This document shows, one piece after another, positions 32,476 through 40,613 of a stretch of DNA of 64,000 nt. Numbering within the stretch: the stretch's first letter is position 1; each line of letters starts with the position of its first letter. The notes beneath the pieces are model-generated. The model worked only from the letters and a program-made list of their open reading frames with translations, made no database searches and was not told where the DNA came from. This stretch comes from Streptomyces sp. MJM8645 (GTDB lineage Bacteria; Actinomycetota; Actinomycetes; Streptomycetales; Streptomycetaceae). A program made the position numbers and the translations under genes. The stretch spans positions 1,337,501 through 1,401,500 of the forward strand of contig NZ_LJJF01000002.1 in assembly GCF_001625365.1 (NCBI RefSeq), given 5' to 3'.

Positions 32476-33054
32476 TCAGTCGAGGGCGGCGAGCGCGACC
32501 TCCACGACGGGTTCGAGGGCTTCGGGGTCCGGTGTGATCTTCGAGGAGACCAGCAGCCCGTTGAGGAAGGTGACGAAGAAGGCGGCGAGGCTGTGCGGGT
32601 CGTGCCGCGCCGCGATCTCACCCCGTTCCGCCGCGACCCGCAGCACCTCCGCGAGCGCGTCCCGGCTGACGTCCTGCATGTCCCGTACGGTGCGCCGGAT
32701 CGACGAGTCCCCCGGTAGGCGCTCGCAGGCGGCATTGACCGCAAGGCAGCCCCGACCGCCGTGCTCGGCGGCGATGCGGACCCGTTCCATCAACATCGTG
32801 CGGATCGCCGAGCGGACATCCGTCCCCTCCTCCAGGCTGCGCAGCGCATCCGCCGCGAGGGTGGCGCGGTAGTGGTCCAGCGCGGCCCGGTACAGGCCGG
32901 CCTTGTCGCCGAACGCCGCGTACAGGGACCCCTGCCCGATCCCCAGGTGCTGGGTCAGGTCGCGCACCGAGGTCGCCTCGTAGCCGCGCGTCCAGAACAG
33001 CTCCATGGCGCGGCTCACCGCCGCCTCGGTGTCGAACTCCCGGGTCCTTGCCAT
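32476..33054 (-). CDS. TetR-family transcriptional regulator
   Basis: A 192-residue TetR repressor. The N-terminal HTH reads ELFWTRGYEATSVRDLTQHL then IGQGSLYAAFGDKAGLY (about 18-50), with a variable ligand domain and the C-terminal pattern LAAFFVTFLNGLLVSSK typical of the AcrR/YxaF-like branch. A perfect inverted repeat 15 bases before its ATG and a second copy before the next gene on the same strand (30933-32333) indicate autoregulation and control of that gene. The gap to that gene is 142 bp. The ligand is unknown. Confidence 0.9.
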   Translation of the reverse strand: MARTREFDTEAAVSRAMELFWTRGYEATSVRDLTQHLGIGQGSLYAAFGDKAGLYRAALDHYRATLAADALRSLEEGTDVRSAIRTMLMERVRIAAEHGGRGCLAVNAACERLPGDSSIRRTVRDMQDVSRDALAEVLRVAAERGEIAARHDPHSLAAFFVTFLNGLLVSSKITPDPEALEPVVEVALAALD

Positions 33055-33068
33055 GGTTTCACCGTAGC

Positions 33069-33094
33069 CTATCTGGATCGAATGCTCCAGATAG
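33069..33094. promoter_or_regulatory. TetR operator upstream of its own gene
   Basis: CTATCTGGA and TCCAGATAG form perfect 9-bp arms around 8 bases. The inner ATCTG-N12-CAGAT geometry is shared with the site at 32438. Confidence 0.75.
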
Positions 33095-33170
33095 AGCGGC
33101 CGCGCTCCTCCCGACGTGAGGCCTCCGTGGAACCGGCGGATGCCCCGTGCGGCAGGAGGCGACAGCGCGA

Positions 33171-33221
33171 CGGGCGGTCCGTCGGTGCGCCGTGGACCGC
33201 GGCGTACCGACGAACCGCCCG
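33171..33221 (-). terminator. Hairpin after the monooxygenase gene
   Basis: CGGGCGGT..GTCGGT pairs with ACCGAC..ACCGCCCG, with one 2-base internal loop, directly downstream of the stop at 33227 (minus strand). Confidence 0.55.
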
Positions 33222-33226
33222 GGGCC

Positions 33227-34708
33227 TCAGCCGAACCAGCGGGCGAGGGCCGTGTCGAGCGGGGTGCCGTCGGTGTCGGTCCAGGCGAGGTAGCCGTCGG
33301 GGCGGACCAGGAGGGCGCCGGCGCTGTCCACGTCCTCGTCGGTCTTCGCCATGACGTGCTCGACCCGGTCGGACCGGTCGCCGACCGACCGCCGCCTGCC
33401 GTCGAGGGAGAGCAGCAGGCCCCGGCCGGAGCACATCAGCCGGCTCGCCCGGGTCGGGCCGTCCTCGGTGGTCAGGTCCAGGTCGATCAGCCGGGGGCCG
33501 ACGCCGGGGTACCGGAGGTCCAGGCCGGACATCATGCCCGAGACGTACCGGTTGGTGTCGGGCAGACCCAGCAGCTCGGTCACGAGCTCGCGGACCGTGC
33601 CGAGCTCCTCGTCCCGGCCGGGATTCATGATCACGGCCTGGGCCCGGGTGTGGCGCAGCACGCGCGCGGCGACGGGGTGCCGCTCCTCGTGGTAGCTGTC
33701 GAGCAGGCCGGCGGGCGCCCAGCCGCGGATCGTGCCGGCGAGCTTCCAGCCCAGGTTGACCGCGTCCTGGAGGCCCAGGTTCACGCCCTGGCCGCCGATC
33801 GGCATGTGGATGTGCGCCGCGTCCCCGGCGAAGAACGCCCGGCCCTCGCGGTAGCGCTCGACCTGGCGCACGGCGTCGCCGAACCGGGAGGCGGCGCGCA
33901 GTTCGCCCAGTTCGGTGTCGGGGCCGTACACGGCGTGCAGCGCCTCGCGGACCTCGTCGGCCGAGACCGGCGTCTCGCGGTCCGGGCCCTGTCCGGAGAG
34001 CCTGCCGAACAGCATCCGGTACAGGTCCGGGCCGATGGGGTGCAGGATCGCGTGGAAGCCGCCGGCCACGCGGGTGTACTGGCTGAAGTGCTTGCGCTCG
34101 GTGGGGACCGTCTCGGACCGGGAGGCGAGGGTGAGGTCGGCCGCGACGGCGGACATCCGGCGCTCCCGGCCGGGGAAGGGAACGCCCAGCAGCCGGCGGA
34201 CCGTGCTGTGCCCGCCGTCGCACGCGACGAGGTAGCGGCCGCGGATCTCACCTCCGTCCCAGGCCTCACCGCCGCCGGGGGTGCCGTCCGCGTGCCACGT
34301 GATTGTGATCCCCTCCGGGTCCTGCGTGACCGCCGTCACCTCGTGGCCGCGGAGCACGGGGACGCCCTGCTCGCCGAGGAGCCGTTCGAGGTGGGCCTCC
34401 AGCCGGACCTGCGGAACGTTGACCGGGTGGGGGTACCGGGTGCGCCAGGGCCGGCAGTCCAGCTCGACCGGCAGGGTGGCGAAGTGCCCGCCGGTGGTCT
34501 CGGACGGCTCCTGCGCGAGCAGCGGCTCCAGCAGCCCGCGCAGGTCGAGTACTTCGGCGGTGCGCGGCTGGAGCCCGCCCGCCCGGGACTGGGTGCTGGG
34601 GGTGCGCTGCTTCTCGACGACGACGGCCGGCACCCCGGCCAGCGTCAGCTCGTAGGCCAGCATCAGCCCGGTCGGGCCCGCCCCCACCACGATGACCTCG
34701 GTTCGCAC
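33227..34708 (-). CDS. FAD-dependent aromatic-ring monooxygenase (PheA/TfdB group)
   Basis: A 493-residue group A flavoprotein hydroxylase: FAD/NAD(P) dinucleotide motif VIVVGAGPTGLMLAYEL at residues 5-21, the RAGGLQPRTAEVLDLRGL segment, the DG motif YLVACDGGHSTVRRLLG (about 160), and the GD motif FFAGDAAHIHMPIGGQGVN (about 280). A C-terminal thioredoxin-like extension (VRPDGYLAWTDTDG) is present, as in polyketide and rifampicin hydroxylases. It hydroxylates an aromatic substrate using NAD(P)H and O2; the substrate is unknown. It is divergent from the TetR at 34777 and shares the palindromic operator between them. Confidence 0.9.
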   Translation of the reverse strand: MRTEVIVVGAGPTGLMLAYELTLAGVPAVVVEKQRTPSTQSRAGGLQPRTAEVLDLRGLLEPLLAQEPSETTGGHFATLPVELDCRPWRTRYPHPVNVPQVRLEAHLERLLGEQGVPVLRGHEVTAVTQDPEGITITWHADGTPGGGEAWDGGEIRGRYLVACDGGHSTVRRLLGVPFPGRERRMSAVAADLTLASRSETVPTERKHFSQYTRVAGGFHAILHPIGPDLYRMLFGRLSGQGPDRETPVSADEVREALHAVYGPDTELGELRAASRFGDAVRQVERYREGRAFFAGDAAHIHMPIGGQGVNLGLQDAVNLGWKLAGTIRGWAPAGLLDSYHEERHPVAARVLRHTRAQAVIMNPGRDEELGTVRELVTELLGLPDTNRYVSGMMSGLDLRYPGVGPRLIDLDLTTEDGPTRASRLMCSGRGLLLSLDGRRRSVGDRSDRVEHVMAKTDEDVDSAGALLVRPDGYLAWTDTDGTPLDTALARWFG

Positions 34709-34743
34709 GATGACCTCCCGAAAGAAGAAACTGGGTGCAATTC

Positions 34744-34777
34744 TGCACTCAGTCTACCACGAGGTAGACTGAGTGCA
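34744..34777. promoter_or_regulatory. 34-bp perfect palindrome, operator for the divergent pair
   Basis: TGCACTCAGTCTACC and its exact complement flank ACGA. The right arm reaches the A of the TetR start codon. TAGACT (34765-34770), a plausible -10 box, lies inside it, only six bases from the ATG, suggesting a leaderless message blocked by its own product. Confidence 0.8.
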
Positions 34778-35406
34778 TGAATCAGCAGATGGGCCTGCGG
34801 GAACGCAAGAAGGAACGCACCCGGGAGACGATCGCGGCGACGGCGATCCGCCTCTTCCTCGACCGGGGCTTCGACCAGGTCTCGATCACCGAGATCGCGG
34901 AGGCGGCGGAGGTCTCCCGGCGGACCCTCTTCGCCTACTTCCCGACGAAGGAGGACCTCGTACTCCAGCGGTTCGCCGACCACGAGAGCGAAGCGGCCCG
35001 GACGGTGCGCGCCCGCCCGGCCGGCCGGCCGCCGCTGGAGGCGCTGCGCGCGGCCATGCTCGACGCCCTGGCGCGCCGCGACCCCAACACCGGTCTGTGC
35101 GACGACCCCGAGGTCATGGCCTTCCTCCGCATGATCGTCGCTACCGAGAGCCTGGCGGCGCGGATGATCCGCTACACCGTGCGCGGAAGCGACGCACTGG
35201 CCGAGGCACTGCTGGAAGCGGGCGTCGACCCGCTCGACGCACGCCTGGTGGCCGCCCAGGTGATCGTGGTGCAGCGGGAACTGGCGGTCCTGAACCAGGA
35301 ATGCCTGGCCGACGGCGCGTCCGCCGACGACCGCTACCCGGAGGCCGTCCGCGCCGCAGAGCGGGCGTTCGACCTGCTGCGCGACGGACTGGGGCAGCAC
35401 GGGTAG
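34777..35406 (+). CDS. TetR-family transcriptional regulator
   Basis: A 209-residue TetR protein with the HTH RETIAATAIRLFLDRGFDQV, then ITEIAEAAEVSRRTLFAYFPTKEDL (about 18-62), and a C-terminal domain of the kind seen in repressors of monooxygenases and exporters. It begins inside a perfect 34-bp palindrome that also covers the promoter region of the divergent monooxygenase, so it should control both. No Shine-Dalgarno is present, consistent with leaderless translation. The inducing ligand may be the monooxygenase substrate; that is inference. Confidence 0.9.
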   Translation: MNQQMGLRERKKERTRETIAATAIRLFLDRGFDQVSITEIAEAAEVSRRTLFAYFPTKEDLVLQRFADHESEAARTVRARPAGRPPLEALRAAMLDALARRDPNTGLCDDPEVMAFLRMIVATESLAARMIRYTVRGSDALAEALLEAGVDPLDARLVAAQVIVVQRELAVLNQECLADGASADDRYPEAVRAAERAFDLLRDGLGQHG

Positions 35407-35503
35407 CGCCCAGGTGCATCGGCCTCCCGGAACACTCCGAACTGTCGGTGGTGGGCGTCATAATCGCCACTGCCGTGATCACCGGATCTGCTGGAGGCCC
35501 TCG

Positions 35504-36955
35504 TTGTCCTCGTCGTCGTCCTTGCCGTCCTCGTCGTCCTCGTTGTACGACTTCGCGACCTGGGAGCCCCTGCTGCGGCTCCTGCGGGCTGACCACGCGC
35601 AGGCGCTCGCCGCGCCGGGCGGCGAGGTGGCGGGGCTGATCGGCCGGCAAGGGTGGAGCGTGCCGGTGAGGATGCGCTACCCGAAGGCCGGCCGGGCCAT
35701 GCTGGTGTCGGACAACCAGGAGCAGCACGACGCGATCGAACGCGTCCGGGCCGCGCTCATTGAGGCCGGGACCGGTGATGTCGCCTTCGCCGTGGAGATA
35801 CCGGCGAGCGGGAGGGCGGCGCTCCATCTGTTCGACCACGGCCCGGCCGTCGACCCGGGTATCGGCAACGCCCACCCCGGCGCGCTCACCCTGGTCGAGG
35901 GCGCGGTGCCCGAGCCGTGGCGGCGCCTGCCCGAGCCGGTGCCCGGGGCGGCGCCGGCCCCCTCCGTGGACCTGGAGCTGCTGGAGCGGACGCTGCGCGA
36001 GCGGATGCCCGACGAGACCGGCGCCACCGAGGAGGAGATCGCCGCCGCGGAGGCCCGCCTGGGTGTGGCGCTGCCCGAGGAGATCAAGGTGCTCTACCGG
36101 GTGACCGCCGCGCGGTGGTGGGAGCACACGGAGAACGACGAGAACGACGAGGACGTCGAGGACGCCGAGGCGTGCTGGGAGGCGTCCGACCGCGTCGGCG
36201 ACGCGCTCGGCTTCGAGCTGAGCTCCCTGAACGGGCTCGTCATCGCCGACCGCTCGCGCTCCTCGTTCCGTTGGGAGCACGCGGCGACGGAGGCGTGCGT
36301 CACCTCGCCCGACGCCGCCGTGCAGGACCTGGTCGGCTCGCCCGGGTGGATCGTCATCGGCGACACGGGCGGCGGGGACCTGGTGGTCGTCGACCTGACC
36401 CCCGGTCCTGGCGGCCACCTCGGGCAGCTCATCGTGCTCGACCACGAGCAGAGCGTCGGCGCCTGCCTGTTCGCCGAGTCCCTCACCGACCTGGTGCGGG
36501 ATCCGGACCGGAGCTGGTACTCCGGTCCGAGCCCGGACCTGACGTCGGTGGTGGCGAGGCTCCACGGCGAAGTCCCCAACAGCGTCGAGGCGGCGGCCCA
36601 CCCCGACCTGGAGGTCCTGACCCTCGGAGGGTGGCGCGGCGAACCGGTCAGTCTGACCCCTGTCATCGGGTTGCCCCGGCTCCGCACCCTCTACGCCGGC
36701 CCCGGGGCGCTCGCCGACCCCCGGGAGGTCACCCGGCTGACCGGACTGGAGTTCCTGGAGCTGACCCCGGAGGACTGGCGCTGCCTGCTCGACGCCGGCG
36801 CCGTCCCCCGCGGCCTGTCGGCCGCCGCCATCGAGGCCCCGAGCGACCACGACCTGCGCCCGATCATGGCCCTCGCGAACGAACTCCTCACCCTGTGGGA
36901 GCGCCCCCTGATCACGGAGACCGTCATCGAAGGCGACCTCGGCCCCCTGCCGTAG
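35504..36955 (+). CDS. SMI1/KNR4 (SUKH) family protein
   Basis: A 483-residue protein with the SUKH signature TEEEIAAAEARLGVALPEEI near residue 180, followed by KVLYRVTAARWWEH and DLVGSPGWIVIGDTGGGDLV. The N-terminal third (LLRLLRADHAQALAAPGG ...) is another domain, and the C-terminal part contains leucine-rich-like segments (LPRLRTLYAGPGAL, LTGLEFLELTPEDW). SUKH proteins often neutralise polymorphic toxins, but no toxin gene is adjacent. TTG 35504 was chosen because GGAGG lies six bases upstream; it opens with a run of Ser from TCC/TCG repeats. An upstream start at 35414 is unsupported. Confidence 0.8.
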   Translation: MSSSSSLPSSSSSLYDFATWEPLLRLLRADHAQALAAPGGEVAGLIGRQGWSVPVRMRYPKAGRAMLVSDNQEQHDAIERVRAALIEAGTGDVAFAVEIPASGRAALHLFDHGPAVDPGIGNAHPGALTLVEGAVPEPWRRLPEPVPGAAPAPSVDLELLERTLRERMPDETGATEEEIAAAEARLGVALPEEIKVLYRVTAARWWEHTENDENDEDVEDAEACWEASDRVGDALGFELSSLNGLVIADRSRSSFRWEHAATEACVTSPDAAVQDLVGSPGWIVIGDTGGGDLVVVDLTPGPGGHLGQLIVLDHEQSVGACLFAESLTDLVRDPDRSWYSGPSPDLTSVVARLHGEVPNSVEAAAHPDLEVLTLGGWRGEPVSLTPVIGLPRLRTLYAGPGALADPREVTRLTGLEFLELTPEDWRCLLDAGAVPRGLSAAAIEAPSDHDLRPIMALANELLTLWERPLITETVIEGDLGPLP

Positions 36956-37013
36956 CCCTGTCGCGGATCTCGTGTGCCCGGGAGAGTGAGGCGGCCCTGC
37001 TGGGGTGCCGCTG

Positions 37014-37919
37014 TCACTTTCGCGGGGGCGGTGGGGAGTCGGGCTTCTCGCGGTAGAGGTCGATGGCGAGGGCGACTGCGGCGTGGGTCGCGGGGTGGGG
37101 GTCCTGGCGGCGCCAGATGAGGTGGACGGGGACGGGGGCGGCGTTGCGCAGGGGGCGGTAGACGATGCCGTCGCGGCGGTACTGGGCGGCGGTGGCCTGG
37201 GGGGTGACGCCGACGCAGCGGCTGGTGGCGATGGCGGCGAGCCAGTCGTCGATGTCGTGGGTGTAGATGACGGCGGGCCGCTGGTCCTCGGGCCACAGGT
37301 TCAGGGCGGTGGTGCCGGTTCGGCGGTCGATGGCGAGGGTGCGGGAGGGGATCTCGTCGAGGCGGATGCTGCGCCGGCGGGCCCACGGGTCGTCGGAGGC
37401 GAGCGCGACGATGCGGTGTTCGTGGCCGACCAGGGCGTGCGACCAGGGCTTCAGGTCGAGCGGGGCGCGGACGACGGCGAGGTCGCACATGCCTTCGGCC
37501 AGCCCGCCGGTGGGGGAGTTGTGGCGGACGAGGCGCAGCTCGACGTCGGGGTGGCGCTCGTGCCAGCGGCGCTGGAAGTCGGTGGTGTGGCGGCCGAAGG
37601 CGGACCAGGCGTGGCCGAGGTGGAGTCGGGCGTGGCCGGCGGTCGCTTCCGCGACCAGGTCGTCGGCGCCGGCGAGCAGGACGCGGGCGCGGGCGAGGAC
37701 CCGTACGCCGGCCGGCGTGGGCGCGATCGTGCGGCTGGTGCGGTGCAGCAGCCGCACCCCGAGGAACTGTTCCAGGGCGTGCAGGTTGCGGGAGACGGCG
37801 GCCTGGGAGATGCCCAGCTGGGGGCCGGCGTCGGTGAAGCTGCCGGTGTCGATGATGGCGACCAGGCAGCGCAGGTGCTTCAGTTCCAGATCGGCGGGAC
37901 TTTGTCGTCGCTCATCCAT
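37014..37919 (-). CDS. LysR-family transcriptional regulator
   Basis: A 301-residue LysR protein: the winged HTH is in LRCLVAIIDTGSFTDAGPQLG and ISQAAVSRNLHALEQFLGVRL (about 16-56), followed by a periplasmic-binding-type effector domain. It is divergent from an EamA transporter gene 69 bp away, the usual arrangement for a LysR and its target. A perfect ATACGC-N3-GCGTAT repeat overlaps its start codon and a further GCGTAT lies at 37956, candidate binding sites. The effector is unknown. Confidence 0.9.
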   Translation of the reverse strand: MDERRQSPADLELKHLRCLVAIIDTGSFTDAGPQLGISQAAVSRNLHALEQFLGVRLLHRTSRTIAPTPAGVRVLARARVLLAGADDLVAEATAGHARLHLGHAWSAFGRHTTDFQRRWHERHPDVELRLVRHNSPTGGLAEGMCDLAVVRAPLDLKPWSHALVGHEHRIVALASDDPWARRRSIRLDEIPSRTLAIDRRTGTTALNLWPEDQRPAVIYTHDIDDWLAAIATSRCVGVTPQATAAQYRRDGIVYRPLRNAAPVPVHLIWRRQDPHPATHAAVALAIDLYREKPDSPPPPRK

Positions 37920-37932
37920 ACGCCGAGCGTAT
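37918..37932. promoter_or_regulatory. Inverted repeat ATACGC-N3-GCGTAT in the LysR/EamA intergenic region
   Basis: A perfect 6-bp repeat overlapping the LysR start codon, with a third GCGTAT half-site 24 bases further towards the EamA gene. Confidence 0.5.
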
Positions 37933-37988
37933 CAATGGGTCGGTGAATGCATTTTGCGTATGGCTGCGCGGGCTCCACTGTGGAGGGC

Positions 37989-38870
37989 ATGGTGCTGAAG
38001 AGTTCTCATGAGGGCGTCACCGCCCAGGGCGACGGGCGCCTGGCCGGGGTGGCGCTGATGCTGGGCTCCGGCCTGTCCAACCAGGCCGGAGCCTCGATGG
38101 CGGCGCTCGCCTTCCCGGTGATCGGTCCCGCGGGTGTGGTGGCCGTCCGCCAGTGGGTGGCCGCCGGGGTGCTGTGGGCGGTCGGCAGGCCGCGGCCGCG
38201 GTCGTTCACGGTGGCGCAGTGGCGTCCGGTCCTCGGGCTCGCGATGGTGTTCGCCGTGATGAACCTGTCCCTCTACACGGCGATCGACCGGATCGGGCTC
38301 GGGCTGGCCGTCACCCTGGAGTTCCTCGGCCCGCTCGCGGTGGCCCTGGCCGGCTCGCGCCGGCGCATCGACGCCCTGTGTGCGGTGGCCGCCGCGGCCG
38401 CGGTGGTCGTCCTGGCCCGGCCCTCGCCCTCCACCGACTACCCGGGCATCGCCCTGGCCCTGCTCGCGGCGGTGTGCTGGGCCGGCTACATCCTGCTCAA
38501 CCGGGTCGTCGGCCGCCGCCTGCCCGGGCTGGAGGGCTCGGCCGCCGCCGCCGCGCTCTCGGGGGTGCTCTACCTTCCCGTCGGCATCGTGGTGCTGTGC
38601 CTTCGTCCCCCGACCGCCGCCGCCCTGGCCTGCGCGCTGGCCGCCGGCGTGCTGTCCTCGGCGGTGCCCTTCCTGGCCGATCTGCTGGCGTTGCGGCGGG
38701 TGCCCACGCAGTTCTTCGGCGTGTTCATGAGCGTCAACCCGGTCTTCGCCGCGCTGATCGGTCTCGTCGTGCTCGGCCAGCACCTCGGCGCGGCCTCCTG
38801 GCTCGCCATGCTGGTGATCGTCGGAGCGAACGCGGTCGCCGTCACCACCGCCCCCGCCAACCCCGAGTGA
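37989..38870 (+). CDS. EamA/DMT-superfamily transporter
   Basis: A 293-residue membrane protein with ten predicted helices in two EamA halves: GLGLAVTLEFLGPLAVALAG in the first, and the signature VPTQFFGVFMSVNPVFAALI followed by GLVVLGQHLGAASWLAM in the second. It resembles the RhtA-like exporters of amino acids and other small metabolites. TGGAGGG lies before ATG 37989; an upstream start at 37947 is unsupported. It is presumably controlled by the divergent LysR regulator. Confidence 0.88.
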   Translation: MVLKSSHEGVTAQGDGRLAGVALMLGSGLSNQAGASMAALAFPVIGPAGVVAVRQWVAAGVLWAVGRPRPRSFTVAQWRPVLGLAMVFAVMNLSLYTAIDRIGLGLAVTLEFLGPLAVALAGSRRRIDALCAVAAAAAVVVLARPSPSTDYPGIALALLAAVCWAGYILLNRVVGRRLPGLEGSAAAAALSGVLYLPVGIVVLCLRPPTAAALACALAAGVLSSAVPFLADLLALRRVPTQFFGVFMSVNPVFAALIGLVVLGQHLGAASWLAMLVIVGANAVAVTTAPANPE

Positions 38871-38991
38871 TGAGCGGGGCCCCGAGAAAAAGTTTCGGGC
38901 CGATGTCGATTCGGCCGGGTCCGCTGCGACGTCATGATGTGCGGCGCTCCGCCGCACGGTGATGCGACGACGAGACCTGACGAGGGAACAC

Positions 38992-39642
38992 GTGGACCAA
39001 CTGCTCAGAGTCATGAACTTCAACGTCTCCAGTGACGGCGTCGGTGCCGGTGCCAGTGAGCACCAGAGCTTCGAGCGGCCGTTCGGCCACGACCATCCCG
39101 AGAAGCTGTTCGCCTGGGCCGGGGCCACGGCGAGCTGGCCCATGCGGACGGCTCCCGGGGGGAGCCGGGGCCTCGACGACTACTTCACGCGGGACTTCGC
39201 GCGCAACATCGGTGCCGAGATCATGGGCCGCAACAAGTTCGGGCCCCAGCGCGGGCCCTGGCAGGACGACGAGTGGCGCGGCTGGTGGGGTGACGAACCC
39301 CCGTTCCGGACTCCGGTGTTCGTCATGACCCACCACGAGCGTCCGTCGTTCACGCTCTCCGACACCACGTTCCACTTCGTCGACGGCGACCCGGCCACGG
39401 TCCTCGCACGGGCGCGGGAGGCCGCGGAGGGCAAGGACGTCCGGCTCGGTGGCGGGGTGAGCACCATCCGGCAGTTCCTCGCCGCCGACCTCGTCGACAC
39501 CCTGCACGTGGCGGTGTCGCCGGTGGAGCTCGGCCCCGGGCTACGGCTCTGGGAGTCCCCCGACGAGCTGCTGGACCGGTTCCACCTGGAGGTGGTGCTC
39601 AGCCCGAGCGGGGTGACGCACCACCTGTTCTGGCGGAGGTGA
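38992..39642 (+). CDS. RibD C-terminal / dihydrofolate-reductase-like protein
   Basis: About 216 residues of the RibD-C fold: LLRVMNFNVSSDGVGAG at the N-terminus, FVMTHHERPSFTLSDTTFHF in the middle, then VRLGGGVSTIRQFLAADLVD and LHVAVSPVELGPGLRLW, with the family C-terminus GVTHHLFWRR. Members use NAD(P)H on unknown substrates. A GAGGGA lies just before GTG 38992; ATG or GTG codons slightly upstream (38959) are possible. It follows the EamA gene by 121 bp; a small hairpin (38939-38957) lies between. Confidence 0.82.
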   Translation: MDQLLRVMNFNVSSDGVGAGASEHQSFERPFGHDHPEKLFAWAGATASWPMRTAPGGSRGLDDYFTRDFARNIGAEIMGRNKFGPQRGPWQDDEWRGWWGDEPPFRTPVFVMTHHERPSFTLSDTTFHFVDGDPATVLARAREAAEGKDVRLGGGVSTIRQFLAADLVDTLHVAVSPVELGPGLRLWESPDELLDRFHLEVVLSPSGVTHHLFWRR

Positions 39643-39722
39643 CGTGAGGGCCCGCCTCGGGCGGCCGACGCCCGGGTGACGGCCGCTCAGGGGCGGGCTC
39701 GGAGGCGGGCTCGGGAGTGGGC

Positions 39723-40004
39723 TCAGGAGTGCGCGGTCACGGTCGCGGTGAGGGGCGCGGGGCCGAGGGTGGCCGCCGCCATCGGGCGGGGGCGGCTGCC
39801 CGGAACCGGGTCCACTCGCCAGGCGGCCGTGACCGCCGCCGTCAGGAGGGTGAGCTCCGCCAGGGCGAAGTCGCCGCCGGGGCAGCCGTGCACACCGGCG
39901 GCGAAGGGCAGGTAGGCGCCGCGCGGGGGAGCGGGGTGCCGTTGCGGGTCCCAGCGGTCGGGGTCGAACGCGCCGGGGTTGCGGTACCAGCGGGGGTCCC
40001 GGTG
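39723..40004 (-). pseudogene. C-terminal fragment of a cytochrome P450
   Basis: The minus-strand frame reads HRDPRWYRNPGAFDPDRW, then FAAGVHGCPGGDFALAELTL, the haem-binding loop FxxGxxxCxG with its Cys ligand, and ends at 39723. That is the last 93 residues of a roughly 400-residue enzyme; the N-terminal three quarters are missing. The break coincides with the inverted repeat at 40005-40039, so the loss may be linked to a mobile or recombining sequence. Confidence 0.75.
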
Positions 40005-40039
40005 CAGTCACGTGACCGCATGGGCGAGACACGTGACTG
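40005..40039. repeat. Inverted repeat CAGTCACGTG-N15-CACGTGACTG at the P450 break
   Basis: Perfect 10-bp arms around a 15-base spacer, placed exactly where P450 homology stops. Each arm contains the palindrome CACGTG. Confidence 0.7.
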
Positions 40040-40164
40040 TCATACGCGAGGCCGGTGGACACATGTACGTGTTCCTGAGCGCCGAACGAGGAGAAGCCCG
40101 GGAGCGGGGGCATCACGTTCGCCGTCCACGCGGACCGCATCCACGACGAACTCCGCCCCCCTCG

Positions 40165-40575
40165 TCACCCGGTGTCGCGGGCGGCGGACCCCCGTTCCTC
40201 CAGGTTCCAGGTGATGACCCTGTGGGGGTGGACGCGGACGATGTCCCGGCTGAAGCGGTCGGGCGCCACCGGCGGCACGTCGACGGTCAGCACCTCGGCC
40301 CGGCCCCGGATCTCGACCCCGCGCCCCCACCCGCCCGCGACCGGGTCATCGGCCGGAGCCAAGTCGTCGACCAGGACGGAGACCTCGGGGCGGGCCTGCG
40401 CGTTGCGGTACTTCTGGCTGCGGGCCATGGCGGGCCCGCCGATGTCGATGGTCCCGTCGTCGTTGAGCCTGAAGCCCACCGGGCGGATCTGCGGACGGCC
40501 GTCGGGGCCGATGGTGGCAAGTCGGGCCAGTGGCTGGGCGAGCAGGTACTCGCGCTCCCTCTCGGTGAAGATCAT
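40165..40575 (-). CDS. PPOX-class (pyridoxamine-phosphate-oxidase-like) F420/flavin enzyme
   Basis: A 136-residue split-barrel protein: REREYLLAQPLARLATIGPDG then PQIRPVGFRLNDDGTIDIGG at the N-terminus and RFSRDIVRVHPHRVITWNLE near the end, the pattern of the actinobacterial F420-dependent PPOX group. It may reduce an unknown substrate with F420H2 or bind FMN. The start ATG lies seven bases from the -10 box of a MerR-style promoter, so the message is probably leaderless. The gene upstream (40610) ends 34 bp away. Confidence 0.85.
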   Translation of the reverse strand: MIFTEREREYLLAQPLARLATIGPDGRPQIRPVGFRLNDDGTIDIGGPAMARSQKYRNAQARPEVSVLVDDLAPADDPVAGGWGRGVEIRGRAEVLTVDVPPVAPDRFSRDIVRVHPHRVITWNLEERGSAARDTG

Positions 40576-40582
40576 GCGGACG

Positions 40583-40613
40583 ACCCTAGGAGCTCAAGGG
40601 CGGTTGAGGTCAA
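40583..40613 (-). promoter_or_regulatory. MerR-type promoter with 19-bp spacer
   Basis: On the minus strand, TTGACC and TAGGGT are 19 bp apart, with the dyad CTCAA-N6-TTGAG in the spacer, the classic geometry of MerR/SoxR-family activated promoters. No MerR gene is in the window. It overlaps the end of the upstream gene. Confidence 0.6.
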
